Positions 1 through 7,569 of a DNA stretch of 64,000 nucleotides are shown here, in pieces. The number at the start of each line of letters is the position of its first letter. The first letter of the stretch is position 1. Below the pieces are notes generated by a model. That model worked only from the letters and a program-made list of their open reading frames with translations. It was not told the origin of the DNA and searched no databases. The DNA lies in assembly GCA_020723305.1 (NCBI GenBank), contig DYJC01000022.1, forward strand, positions 1 to 64,000, given 5' to 3'. A program made the position numbers and the translations under genes. The stretch is from Desulfosudis oleivorans. GTDB lineage: Bacteria > Desulfobacterota > Desulfobacteria > Desulfobacterales > SURF-7.

Positions 1-48
1 AGATTGACATGTTCATTCCGGAAGGGTTACTGCATTTTTAGGACGGCC

Positions 49-1035
49 ATGACAACTGTCAAGCTATCACTGCCTGTCGTCGTGTCTGCCCTGCGAAGTG
101 GTATCGGAGGGCAGTTCTTTACAGATGTCCTCTTGGCGGCATTGTTCGGGGGAGTCGCTGGTCTTGCCATAGGCGTGATCAGAAGGTGGTACAAGGTGAA
201 GAGCAAGGTTGGAGAATCGTTCACGAGTGCCTTAATGAGTCGTCGGCTGTTTGCCGTCGACGATATGTTCATACCTTCGGTGTTCATAAGTGGCGTCGCT
301 GGCCTAATCGTTGCTTCCATCGTCGGGGCTGGCAGTGCATCTGAGGTGCAGAAGCTCGTTTGGGAAGGCTACCATCAGACACTCCTCGCACTGTATGCCG
401 TTGTCGCTGGCGGTTCAGGAGGCCCTCCTCTCCCCGTCGCTGGTAGTTACTGGATGGTGCTTCTCGTTCTACTCATCATTTTGCTTCAAGCGCTACTGCT
501 TGGGGCAGCGGTTGGAGCCGTGTGTTATGTCGTGGCTGGCGTTGTAACCGGTGCGGCAAAGGGTTCTTCTAAAGGCCTCTTTAGATCCGCAGTTGAAGGT
601 CAGGAGGGCGAACATCACAAACTCGCGACGACGGCAATAATGGTGAAGAATGCTTATCGGGGCGCGTTTGAAGGGGGGGTCACAGGAGCGATCGTTGGAA
701 CCATCAACGCGATAATCGCCGTTCTGCAAGTCGATAGCAAGAATCTTAATGATATCTTCCTGGTTTGCATCCTTGTGCTTACGAGCACCGGCTCTGCCAT
801 CTTTTCCTTTATTAGACGAGCCGCAGATGCAATCGGAGAGGCTGGGGGACGAGGGCAGATGTTCAAAATGAGAACAGACCCACGAAATGAGGGCACTTTG
901 GACCTCGAGAACTTCAATGACGTGAACTTGAACTGCCCGTTTTGCGGTCGAGGCTTAGTGGTGACCAGGGACCATGTGAAAGCGATGTTCTTGAAATGCC
1001 CCCATTGCCACCGAGTCGTGTTTGGAAACAAGTAG
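49..1035 (+). CDS. Membrane protein with C-terminal zinc ribbon, function unknown
   Basis: I do not recognise this family. The 328-residue product has several hydrophobic segments rich in Gly and Ala (roughly residues 12-40, 75-95, 130-170 and 210-260), so it is probably an integral membrane protein with glycine-zipper-like helices. The C-terminus carries two CxxC pairs, CPFCG and CPHCH, about 20 residues apart, a typical zinc-ribbon spacing. The frame stays open to base 4 through a TTG, but the ATG at 49 is the better start because a hydrophobic segment follows it. The gene opens an accessory stretch that holds an intron remnant and two toxin-antitoxin pairs, so recent acquisition is plausible. 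Confidence 0.6.
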   Translation: MTTVKLSLPVVVSALRSGIGGQFFTDVLLAALFGGVAGLAIGVIRRWYKVKSKVGESFTSALMSRRLFAVDDMFIPSVFISGVAGLIVASIVGAGSASEVQKLVWEGYHQTLLALYAVVAGGSGGPPLPVAGSYWMVLLVLLIILLQALLLGAAVGAVCYVVAGVVTGAAKGSSKGLFRSAVEGQEGEHHKLATTAIMVKNAYRGAFEGGVTGAIVGTINAIIAVLQVDSKNLNDIFLVCILVLTSTGSAIFSFIRRAADAIGEAGGRGQMFKMRTDPRNEGTLDLENFNDVNLNCPFCGRGLVVTRDHVKAMFLKCPHCHRVVFGNK

Positions 1036-1071
1036 ACCGATTTGGACAAGAGTGAATCAGAGAGGCGCAGA

Positions 1072-1571
1072 ATCGGGTAGCCGGGGGGTTTTATCCCCCC
1101 AGCCCCCACACCACCACGGCATGCGGGTCCGCACCGGGCGGTTCGCGAAGATTCCGGGCCGTAGCCGGGAGAATGTCCAGAAAACAGTTCTTTGAAAAGC
1201 TGACGGTAACTGCTCTCTGATCATCAGAAGCACAAATTCACATGACGCGCCTGGATCTTATGCTCCCCCATTCGGGTTCGTTGCATTCCAGAGTTCATGA
1301 GGTATGCCGCTATTCTTCGCGTTTGGCCCTTCAGTGGGATGAGACCTCGGTGATGTCCTCCGCTTTAGCGGGTCACGGCTCGTTTCCAATCATCAGACCG
1401 TCTCTGACGATGTCCACACCTACTATGGCGGCTGCTGAGTTGATGGTGCTCCTCACGGAAACGCCCTTGCCGTCGGCTAATACTTATGCTAATAAATCAA
1501 GCAATTTATTAACAGGATTCATGTATAGGGGACTTTCACCCCATAAGTTCACGCCCATGCCGGGCGTACAC
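1072..1571 (-). mobile_element. Group II intron remnant lacking reverse transcriptase
   Basis: Read on the minus strand, the element begins GTGTACGCCC at 1571, followed by the GGGTGAAAGTCCCC hairpin typical of a group II intron 5' domain I and by the GGCAAGGGCG segment. It ends with a domain V-like hairpin starting GAACCGCCC (about 1160 down to 1125), a domain VI-like C/G stem (about 1120-1080) and a terminal CTACCCGAT at 1072. Domain IV should hold a maturase/reverse transcriptase gene, but the whole element is only about 500 nt and no such frame remains. It is therefore an ORF-less or internally deleted copy. Boundaries are from motif recognition and could be off by a few bases; splicing competence is unknown. 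A plus-strand open frame at 1242-1664 is antisense to this RNA and not a gene. Confidence 0.75.
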
Positions 1572-1637
1572 AAACCTTTTCCACCTGATCGTTACTTCGC
1601 TATGCTTCGTACCGACAAGGTGAAAAGTACGTTGACC

Positions 1638-1678
1638 TTGACAAGAGTTAAAAATGGTGTATGATAGCGGTGTATACA
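1638..1678 (+). promoter_or_regulatory. Sigma-70 promoter and operator of the RHH/PIN module
   Basis: TTGACA (1638-1643) and TATGAT (1660-1665) are separated by 16 bases. The perfect palindrome TGTATACA (1671-1678) lies just downstream of the -10 box, where an autorepressing RHH antitoxin would bind. A strong AGGAGGTG ribosome site follows at 1683-1690, ahead of the antitoxin ATG at 1695. Confidence 0.7.
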
Positions 1679-1694
1679 GCACAGGAGGTGCACT

Positions 1695-1928
1695 ATGGTA
1701 CGAACGCAAATATACTTAACAGAAAATCAGCGAAAAAAATTGGCTAGTATCGCCAAGACCGTCGGCAAGAAACAAAGCGAACTCATTCGAGATGCTATCG
1801 ATCGGATCATTGATCAAGCGGGACGCGGGCACAGGGAATTTGTGTTGCGCAAAGCTGCTGGAATATGGAAGGATCGAACGGATCTTCCTGATTTTAATTC
1901 AATTCGTTCCGAATGGGATAGGAGCTAA
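1695..1928 (+). CDS. Ribbon-helix-helix antitoxin (VapB-like)
   Basis: This 77-residue protein begins with a short beta strand (VRTQIYLTE) followed by two helices containing KKQSELIRDAI, the CopG/RHH DNA-binding fold. Such antitoxins dimerise through the strand to bind a palindromic operator and use their C-terminal tail to block the toxin. The tail here (about residues 45-77, ending in an IRSEWDRS segment) fits that role. It starts behind a strong AGGAGGTG site and ends two bases before the PIN toxin start, so the pair is translationally coupled. Autoregulation through the TGTATACA palindrome in its promoter is likely but inferred. Confidence 0.85.
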   Translation: MVRTQIYLTENQRKKLASIAKTVGKKQSELIRDAIDRIIDQAGRGHREFVLRKAAGIWKDRTDLPDFNSIRSEWDRS

Positions 1929-1930
1929 TC

Positions 1931-2314
1931 ATGGCGAGGCCTATTCTTTTAGACACAGATGTTCTTATTGATTTTTTTCGGGGTAATAAGAAGGCAGAGG
2001 TTTTTATCAATACGCACAATGCTCGTATCATCCTTTCATCAATAGTCGTTGCAGAATTGTATGCCGGAGTAAAAGGAGATTCGGAGCAAGATGCCATAGA
2101 TGCGTTTGTCTCCCTGTTCCGTGTTGTCCCAGTAAGCGCCGATATTGGTAAGGCTGGAGGTCTTTATAAACGAGATTACGCTAAGTCACATGGAATTGGT
2201 CTTGCTGATGGTATTTTAGCGGCGACTTCGGAAACTGAGAATGCAGAGCTAAAAACTCTCAACACCAAACACTACCCCATGTTAAAGAACCTTAAACCGG
2301 CCTACCTTAAGTAA
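1931..2314 (+). CDS. PIN-domain toxin ribonuclease (VapC family)
   Basis: A 127-residue PIN-domain protein, the usual length for VapC. The metal-binding acidic residues are visible: D8 in LLDTDVLID, E42 in VVAELYAG and D93 in GLADGILAATS. VapC toxins are Mg2+-dependent endoribonucleases that usually cleave tRNA or rRNA when freed from their antitoxin. The gene follows its RHH antitoxin with a two-base gap. All expected catalytic positions are present, so it looks functional. The RNA target cannot be read from the sequence. Confidence 0.9.
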   Translation: MARPILLDTDVLIDFFRGNKKAEVFINTHNARIILSSIVVAELYAGVKGDSEQDAIDAFVSLFRVVPVSADIGKAGGLYKRDYAKSHGIGLADGILAATSETENAELKTLNTKHYPMLKNLKPAYLK

Positions 2315-2403
2315 AATGTCAACATCTGGTGTCGACCCAAAGCAGAAAGTTGCTTCATCTGATATGAAAGGCATGTGTTGAGCTCTCATTAGCGAAGTCC
2401 GCA

Positions 2404-2437
2404 AACCCATCTCACTTGTGATGGTGGGCGTTAGGTT
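2404..2437 (+). other. Hairpin with integron-like core site GTTAGGT
   Basis: A hairpin, CCCATCTCAC against GTGATGGTGGG, ends in GGGCGTTAGGTTT. The last part contains GTTAGGT, matching the attC/attI core consensus GTTRRRY, and lies 6 bases before the acetyltransferase ATG, the geometry of an integron cassette. No clear RYYYAAC partner box was found upstream and no full attC follows the acetyltransferase. It may be a decayed cassette junction or a coincidence. Confidence 0.25.
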
Positions 2438-2442
2438 TCCAC

Positions 2443-2949
2443 ATGAACAGATTCGAGACCATGAATATCCGAGAAGCCACAAGAAAAGACTTCGACCAAA
2501 TTTGGCCGATCTTCCACGAGATCGCTGCGGCCGGTGAAACCTATGCGTACCCGCGGGATATCACCAAGGAGCAAGCCCTACAGCTTTGGATAGATGGTCC
2601 AAGAAAGACCTATGTGTCCGAGGAAGACGGGAAGATCCTCGGCACGTATTATATCAAGACCAACCAGACGGGTCCGGGCGACCATGTCTGCAATTGCGGC
2701 TACATGGTTTCATCAACGGCCAGGGGGCGTGGCCTCGCCACTGCGATGTGCGAACACTCCCAAAAAATCGCGAGAGGACTCGGGTACAAGGCTATGCAGT
2801 TCAATTTCGTGGCGTCCAGCAATGAAGGCGCAGTAAGGCTCTGGAAAAAGCTCGGTTTTGCTATTGTGGGCCGGTTACCCAAGGCCTTTCATCATCCTTC
2901 CAGGGGCTATGTTGATGCGTTGGTCATGTACAAGTGGCTGGAAACATAA
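2443..2949 (+). CDS. GNAT family N-acetyltransferase
   Basis: A 168-residue GNAT protein, close to the family norm. It shows the GNAT order: N-terminal REATRKDFDQIW strand-helix, a central strand with GYMVSSTARGRGLATAM holding the acetyl-CoA pyrophosphate loop (the R-G-R-G-L-A version of Q/RxxGxG/A), and a C-terminal NEGAVRLWKKLGF motif. It transfers acetyl from acetyl-CoA to an amine; the substrate is unknown. An alternative in-frame ATG lies at 2461. Its lone position between a toxin gene and an antiporter, with a GTTAGGT core-like site just upstream, resembles an integron-type cassette gene. Confidence 0.9.
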   Translation: MNRFETMNIREATRKDFDQIWPIFHEIAAAGETYAYPRDITKEQALQLWIDGPRKTYVSEEDGKILGTYYIKTNQTGPGDHVCNCGYMVSSTARGRGLATAMCEHSQKIARGLGYKAMQFNFVASSNEGAVRLWKKLGFAIVGRLPKAFHHPSRGYVDALVMYKWLET

Positions 2950-3111
2950 ACATTGCTTCCATCCGACCATTATCTCGGACCGATCATATCTGATCGCCAA
3001 GAACCAGGCGCAAGTTGAGGCATGTCTAACCTGGATTTGCATCGCTCTTTTGGTATGGGCAATCATTGTCATGCTCGCATTTGTTTGTAGAGGCAGAGAA
3101 GAGAAAAGCAT

Positions 3112-4707
3112 ATGAATGCATTATGGATTGTTGCGGCATTTTTATTTGGTGCGGTTATCAGCAGAATTGGTTTGCCTCCCCTTGTGGGATATCTGCTGGC
3201 CGGATTTGCATTAAACAGTATCGGTGTTATGGGCGGCGAACTGCTGGAAACAGTAGCTGATGCCGGTGTTACGCTGCTTCTGTTTACCATCGGACTGAAA
3301 CTGAAGATTAAAAGCCTTGCAAAACCCGAAGTCTGGGCCGGTACATCCATTCACATGATTTTCACAGTCATTATTTTCGGCTTTTTCATCCGGATGCTTG
3401 GGTTTTCAGAGATACCCCTCTTTGAACAATTGACTTGGCAGACATCACTGCTGATCGCATTTGCCTTAAGTTTTTCCAGCACGGTGTTTGCAGTGAAAGT
3501 GATAGAGGAAAAAAAAGAGATGGCCTCGCGGCATGCGGTTGCCGCAATCGGCATCCTGATTATGCAGGATATTATTGCGGTTGTTTTTTTGGCAGCGTCT
3601 ACAGGAAACATTCCTTCCGTATGGGCCGTGCCTCTTTTGGTGTCGCTCTTTATTGCAAGGCCTGTTCTGGGAAGACTCATGGCCATGTGTGGTCATGGCG
3701 AATTGCTGATGCTGTTCGGTATCCTGATGACAGTTGCCGGTTACAGCGGATTTGAACTGGTCGGGTTGAAAGGCAACCTTGGGGCGCTGATGGTGGGAAT
3801 GCTCTTCGCCACCGATCCAAAGGCACCGGAGCTGGCCGACAGGTTGCTTGGATTCAAAGATTTATTTTTGATCGGCTTTTTTTTAAATATCGGCATTTCC
3901 GGCTCTCCAACTTTCACAGGTTTCTTAATAGCGTTACTGTTAGCCCTGGTCATGCCGTTCAAGACCGGATTGTTTTTTATCCTTCTTACCCGTTTCAAGC
4001 TGCGTGCCCGGACATCGTTACTTGCCTCTCTCAGCTTGTCGAATTACAGTGAGTTTGGTCTTATTGTCGGCTCAATCGGCGTTGCCAACGGCTGGATCAG
4101 CAGTGAATGGATGGTGGTAATTGCCATTGCACTTTCATTGACCTTTATCATGGCCGCCCCCTTGAATTCAGCTTCCCACAGCATATATGCGCGTGTTTCA
4201 GGCCGCCTGAAATATTTCGAAACTGCGACTCGGCTGCCCGAAGACGAGCCCATCGATTCGGGCGACGCTGAAATCGCGATTCTAGGTATGGGCGGGGTCG
4301 GGACGAGCGCTTATGATGAAATGAGGGATCGATATGGTGATATCGTGATCGGTGTTGATTTTAGCACAGAAAAAGTGGAAGAACACCGGAAAAAAGGAAG
4401 ACGGGTATATTTCGGAGACGCCGGCGACAGTGATTTCTGGAAACGCGTCGAACCTTCCAAAAGCTTGGTACGTCTGGTTATGCTGGCCCTGCCTGATGTC
4501 AGGACAAGCATATTTTCAATTCATCAGATGAAGGAAAGAGGTTACAGAGGTCAAATCACAGCGTCTGTCCGCTACGAGGACGAAATGCAACTTTTAAAAG
4601 ATGCCGGGATTGATGCTGTATACAATTTATATGAAGAAGCGGGTGTCGGTTTTGCCGACCATGTGTGCGAGCATATGGATTATTGTAAGCTTAAAAATAT
4701 GGAGTAG
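3112..4707 (+). CDS. KefB/YbaL-type monovalent cation:proton antiporter with TrkA-N domain
   Basis: A 531-residue CPA2-family antiporter. The first roughly 370 residues are a multi-span membrane domain beginning with the characteristic LPPLVGYLLAGF helix. Residues from about 384 form a cytoplasmic TrkA-N/RCK domain with the GMGGVGTS nucleotide-binding loop followed by an acidic strand end (VIGVDFS). The family exchanges K+ or Na+ for H+ across the inner membrane, gated by NAD(H) or related ligands on the RCK domain. At 531 residues it is similar in length to YbaL. The ribosome site (GAAGAGAAAAG) is modest. It appears monocistronic, so its physiological role here is not clear. Confidence 0.92.
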   Translation: MNALWIVAAFLFGAVISRIGLPPLVGYLLAGFALNSIGVMGGELLETVADAGVTLLLFTIGLKLKIKSLAKPEVWAGTSIHMIFTVIIFGFFIRMLGFSEIPLFEQLTWQTSLLIAFALSFSSTVFAVKVIEEKKEMASRHAVAAIGILIMQDIIAVVFLAASTGNIPSVWAVPLLVSLFIARPVLGRLMAMCGHGELLMLFGILMTVAGYSGFELVGLKGNLGALMVGMLFATDPKAPELADRLLGFKDLFLIGFFLNIGISGSPTFTGFLIALLLALVMPFKTGLFFILLTRFKLRARTSLLASLSLSNYSEFGLIVGSIGVANGWISSEWMVVIAIALSLTFIMAAPLNSASHSIYARVSGRLKYFETATRLPEDEPIDSGDAEIAILGMGGVGTSAYDEMRDRYGDIVIGVDFSTEKVEEHRKKGRRVYFGDAGDSDFWKRVEPSKSLVRLVMLALPDVRTSIFSIHQMKERGYRGQITASVRYEDEMQLLKDAGIDAVYNLYEEAGVGFADHVCEHMDYCKLKNME

Positions 4708-4791
4708 TGTTTATTTCTGTAAAAAGCAAAAGGGGAAAAACTATAGAGTTATCGAAGCCCAACCGGATTACTCCCGACCGCAACAATACAA

Positions 4792-4838
4792 TTGACATGC
4801 ACCTTGATGTGGATTATTATAGCTATAAAATGCCACAT
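4792..4838 (+). promoter_or_regulatory. Sigma-70 promoter and inverted-repeat operator of the RHH/MazF module
   Basis: TTGACA (4792-4797) and TATTAT (4815-4820) have ideal 17-base spacing. The half-sites ATGTGG (4807-4812) and CCACAT (4833-4838) form an inverted repeat flanking the -10 box, a fitting place for autorepression by the RHH antitoxin. AAAGAGGTG precedes the ATG at 4853. Confidence 0.65.
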
Positions 4839-4852
4839 TAAAGAGGTGTGAT

Positions 4853-5086
4853 ATGAGAACAATTCAGATGACCCTTGATGATAATCTTGTTAAAGCGGTT
4901 GATCGTGTTTCAAAGGAACTTCATACAAGCCGTTCTGCATTCACAAGAAAAGCTCTGCAAGATGCCCTTGTTCGTTACAAACTTGAGCAGCAGGAACGTA
5001 AGCACCGTCTGGGGTACGAACAAAATCCGGTTGAAACCGATGAGTTTTCGATTTGGGAGACAGAGCAGGTTTGGGGTGACAAATGA
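4853..5086 (+). CDS. Ribbon-helix-helix antitoxin of MazF-type module
   Basis: A 77-residue protein with the RHH fold: N-terminal strand RTIQMTLDDNLV, then two helices with SRSAFTRKALQDAL. The acidic, tryptophan-containing C-terminal tail (SIWETEQVWGDK) is the sort of segment that wraps around a MazF dimer and blocks its RNA groove. The stop overlaps the toxin start in an ATGA, giving tight translational coupling. It differs clearly in sequence from the RHH antitoxin at 1695, so these are two independent modules rather than a duplication. Confidence 0.85.
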   Translation: MRTIQMTLDDNLVKAVDRVSKELHTSRSAFTRKALQDALVRYKLEQQERKHRLGYEQNPVETDEFSIWETEQVWGDK

Positions 5087-5394
5087 AGCATGGCGAAATA
5101 CGCTGGTATAAATTCGTTCCGCCAGATAAAAAACGGCCTGTTCTTATCCTGACACGGAATTCTGTGTTGGAATATTTAGGGGAGGTTACCATCGCACCCA
5201 TTACAACTACCGTTCGAAATATACCATCCGAAGTATTTCTCTCGGCTGCTGACGGTATGCTCCAGGATTGTGCGATCAATTGCGACCATTTGCAGACTGT
5301 TTCCAAGGGAAAAATCGGACCGGTAATCACATCCTTACCCCGTACAAAGATGATAGAGGTTGCACGGGCAATCCGCTTTGCACTCGATATTTAA
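5083..5394 (+). CDS. MazF/PemK-family endoribonuclease toxin
   Basis: A 103-residue MazF/PemK protein. The N-terminal GEIRWYKFVPPDKKRPVLI segment carries the family signature in which Arg in KKRPV and a Thr/Ser in the later strand form the active site. The VTIAPITTTVRNIPSEV and DCAINCDHLQTVSKGKIG segments are also typical. The family cleaves single-stranded mRNA, often at short trinucleotide to heptanucleotide motifs. The start is the ATG in the ATGA overlap with the antitoxin. No truncation is visible. A candidate terminator lies about 65 bases downstream. Confidence 0.92.
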   Translation: MKHGEIRWYKFVPPDKKRPVLILTRNSVLEYLGEVTIAPITTTVRNIPSEVFLSAADGMLQDCAINCDHLQTVSKGKIGPVITSLPRTKMIEVARAIRFALDI

Positions 5395-5458
5395 AAAAGC
5401 AGGGAAAATAATGGAGCTTATGAGATATCTCCTCCATTCTAAACCGGTTATAATGATT

Positions 5459-5507
5459 GGGAAGGGCCGAAAAGAAGCTCTCAACCCTTCCCGTGTCGGT
5501 GTTTTTT
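5459..5507 (+). terminator. Possible terminator after the MazF module
   Basis: GGGAAGGG (5459-5466) and CCCTTCCC (5485-5492) can form an 8-bp stem with an 18-base loop. A run of seven T follows nine bases later. The long loop and displaced T-run make it a weaker intrinsic terminator than usual. Confidence 0.4.
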
Positions 5508-5556
5508 TCTGTCCGGATGTTTTCGAGTTCCGTTCAACTTATCCGGATGGTAGAAA

Positions 5557-6315
5557 TCAGGCCAGCATACCCCCGTCACAGATGATGCAGGTTCCGGTTG
5601 TGTAGGAGGAAAGATCCGACACAAGATAGAGCACCGCTCCTACCATCTCAGCTGGGCTGGCTTCCCGTCCCATGGGTATCTGCTGAAGCACATAATTGAA
5701 TATATCCTGATTGTCCATGATGGCCCTTGAAAAATCCGTTCTGGTAAAACCCGGAAGCAACGCATTGACACGGATTTTTTTAGAGGCCAGTTCTTTTGCA
5801 TATGCCTGGGTCATGGAAATAAGCCCGGTTTTTGTGATGGAATAGATGCCTTGCAATGAAGCCGGACGGACACCATTGACAGAGGAAACATTGACAATGG
5901 CGCCGGAGCCCGACGCCATCATCAAGGGCACTGCCTGCTGAATCATGAAGAACGGGCCTTTCAAATTCACGGCGAATGTTTTATCCCATGCCCATTCTTC
6001 CGCTGTCAGCATTTCGCCCAAATAGGGATTGGCGGCAGCATTGTTGACCAGAATATCCAATTTTCCAAAATCTGATTTTACCTGCTCAAACAGTTTTCCA
6101 ATCTGATCCAGTTGGCCCATGTTGCAGGCGATGATTGTTGCGTTACCGCCTTTTTCCTTGATCTTTCCGGCAACGGCCTGAAGACCATCGATCTTCCTGC
6201 TGACCAGGATGCAGTGGGCACCGCATTCGGCAAGCGCCAGTGCAATCGCTTCACCAATACCCCGGCTTGCACCGGTGATTAACGCGACTTTATCCTGCAA
6301 TGAAATGTTGATCAT
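5557..6315 (-). CDS. SDR family NAD(P)-dependent oxidoreductase
   Basis: A 252-residue classical short-chain dehydrogenase/reductase. The GASRGIG cofactor loop is at residues 15-21, NNAAANP near 91-97, the catalytic Ser at 144-145 and the YSITK pair at Tyr158/Lys162. A PGFTRTDF segment follows, as usual. SDRs of this size oxidise or reduce hydroxyl/keto groups; in this context a hydroxyacyl-CoA or its keto product is plausible. It is the last gene of the minus-strand operon, separated from the kinase gene by a palindromic element. A GGAGGAG ribosome site precedes the ATG. Confidence 0.92.
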   Translation of the reverse strand: MINISLQDKVALITGASRGIGEAIALALAECGAHCILVSRKIDGLQAVAGKIKEKGGNATIIACNMGQLDQIGKLFEQVKSDFGKLDILVNNAAANPYLGEMLTAEEWAWDKTFAVNLKGPFFMIQQAVPLMMASGSGAIVNVSSVNGVRPASLQGIYSITKTGLISMTQAYAKELASKKIRVNALLPGFTRTDFSRAIMDNQDIFNYVLQQIPMGREASPAEMVGAVLYLVSDLSSYTTGTCIICDGGMLA

Positions 6316-6340
6316 AATTGATACTCCTCCTTGTAGAAGT

Positions 6341-6486
6341 CAGGGTAACCGCGTTTAAATTTTTTTTTATTATTCCCCCCTTGAGGGGGGCATGGGGGGT
6401 GTTTATCGTATTTTTTTTTGGAAAAATATCGTATTTACACCCCCCCTTACCCCCCTCAAGGGGGGATTTTTTGAACGGTTACCCTG
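6341..6486. repeat. Palindromic C/G-tract element between SDR and kinase genes
   Basis: A 146-bp nested inverted repeat. Outer arms CAGGGTAACCG (6341-6351) and CGGTTACCCTG (6476-6486) enclose two smaller hairpins, CCCCCCTTGAGGGGGG (6375-6390) and CCCCCCTCAAGGGGGG (6450-6465), which are themselves arranged as an inverted pair around an AT-rich centre. The shape resembles a non-autonomous MITE or large REP-type unit. It sits inside an operon and could form a strong RNA hairpin affecting expression of the SDR gene. Confidence 0.7.
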
Positions 6487-6498
6487 TGTCGTTAACGT

Positions 6499-7566
6499 TT
6501 ATAAGTCTGACTTCTCAATCACTTTCATGGCAACTTTTTCCAGAATCATCACTGCACCGATCAACATGGCAAACCTTTTGTCCTTGGTCTGCCCGTGAAA
6601 GTAGCGGTAGTAAATCTGCTGCGCAATCCCGGCCAGCTTGAACAGGCCGAAGCAGAAATAGTAATCCATGGATTCGATCTTTCTTCCCGATACCTGTATG
6701 TAATAATCCACCAGCTCCTTCCGGGTCATCATTCCCGCTTCCGTGGTCGGCAAAAGCCGCATCAACTGGTGTTCTTCCGAATCGTTCCGGTCAATCCAGT
6801 ATGCCAGCGACCCACCCAGATCCATCAGCGGGTCACCGATGGTTGCCATTTCCCAATCCAGGATACCTGAAATCTCCCTGAGATTGGCAGGATTCAGTAC
6901 TACATTGTCCAGCTTGTAGTCATTGTGGATAATTCCAGGGCTGTCGGTTTCTTTCGGCATTTTATCATGAAGCCATCCCATAACTTTTTCAAAATCCGGA
7001 GCATCGCTTGTCCGGGCATCCCGGTACCGGGCGCTCCACCCCTCAACCTGCCGCCGAATATACCCTTCGGGTTTTCCCAGTCCATCCAGTCCGATCTTCT
7101 TATAATCAATGGTGTGAAGCGTGTGCAGGGATTGGATCATGTTCTCACACAAACTTCCGGCAACTTCCGGAAGCAGCACCAGATCTTTGGGAAGATTTTT
7201 CCGCAGAATGATTCCCTGAATCCGTTCCATGACATAAAAAGGGCATCCCATGATTTCCGGATCTTCGGTATACAGAAGCGGTTTGGGCGCCATCGGGAAT
7301 ATTGGATGCAGAGCGCGTAAAATCCGGTATTCCCGGTGCATGTCGTGAGCGGTCTTTGCTTTTTTCCCGAACGGCGGCCTCCGGAGAACCATCTCCTTAT
7401 CCCCTGCTTTCACCATATAGGTTAGATTGGAAAACCCGCTGGGAAACTGCCGGATGAGAAATTCTCCGTCATGGCAGCCAAGGGAATCTCTTATGTATAC
7501 TTCAACCTTGTGTGAATCCAGCTCCTCTCCTTCACGGATATTTACAGGCTCATCTATCTTTACCAT
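6499..7566 (-). CDS. APH-type kinase, LvaA/ACAD10-11 kinase-domain-like
   Basis: A 355-residue aminoglycoside-phosphotransferase-fold protein. The Brenner motif is HNDYKLDN with H214, D216 and N221 (Asn replacing the usual Gly after His), and the metal-binding DWEMATIGDP starts at D237. Members that cluster with acyl-CoA dehydrogenases phosphorylate 4-hydroxyacyl-CoAs rather than antibiotics (LvaA in Pseudomonas levulinate catabolism, and the kinase domains of animal ACAD10/11). Here it shares an operon with an ACAD10/11-type dehydrogenase, supporting that role by inference. The AGGAGATGAGAT ribosome site gives the ATG at 7566, three bases after the TetR gene stop. Confidence 0.9.
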   Translation of the reverse strand: MVKIDEPVNIREGEELDSHKVEVYIRDSLGCHDGEFLIRQFPSGFSNLTYMVKAGDKEMVLRRPPFGKKAKTAHDMHREYRILRALHPIFPMAPKPLLYTEDPEIMGCPFYVMERIQGIILRKNLPKDLVLLPEVAGSLCENMIQSLHTLHTIDYKKIGLDGLGKPEGYIRRQVEGWSARYRDARTSDAPDFEKVMGWLHDKMPKETDSPGIIHNDYKLDNVVLNPANLREISGILDWEMATIGDPLMDLGGSLAYWIDRNDSEEHQLMRLLPTTEAGMMTRKELVDYYIQVSGRKIESMDYYFCFGLFKLAGIAQQIYYRYFHGQTKDKRFAMLIGAVMILEKVAMKVIEKSDL

Positions 7567-7569
7567 ATC

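Noticed and set aside
1242-1664. Plus-strand open frame of 140 residues
   Set aside because: It is antisense to the group II intron remnant; its codons trace the intron's conserved RNA, including the GGGTGAAAGTCCC hairpin, rather than a protein family.
3024-3030. GTCTAAC matching the integron RYYYAAC box after the acetyltransferase
   Set aside because: A 7-base degenerate match is expected by chance about once per kilobase, and no GTTRRRY partner follows.
2915-3115. Possible small membrane protein overlapping the acetyltransferase end, stopping in an ATGA overlap with the antiporter start
   Set aside because: It has one hydrophobic stretch, but the only usable starts lie inside the acetyltransferase gene and lack a convincing ribosome site.
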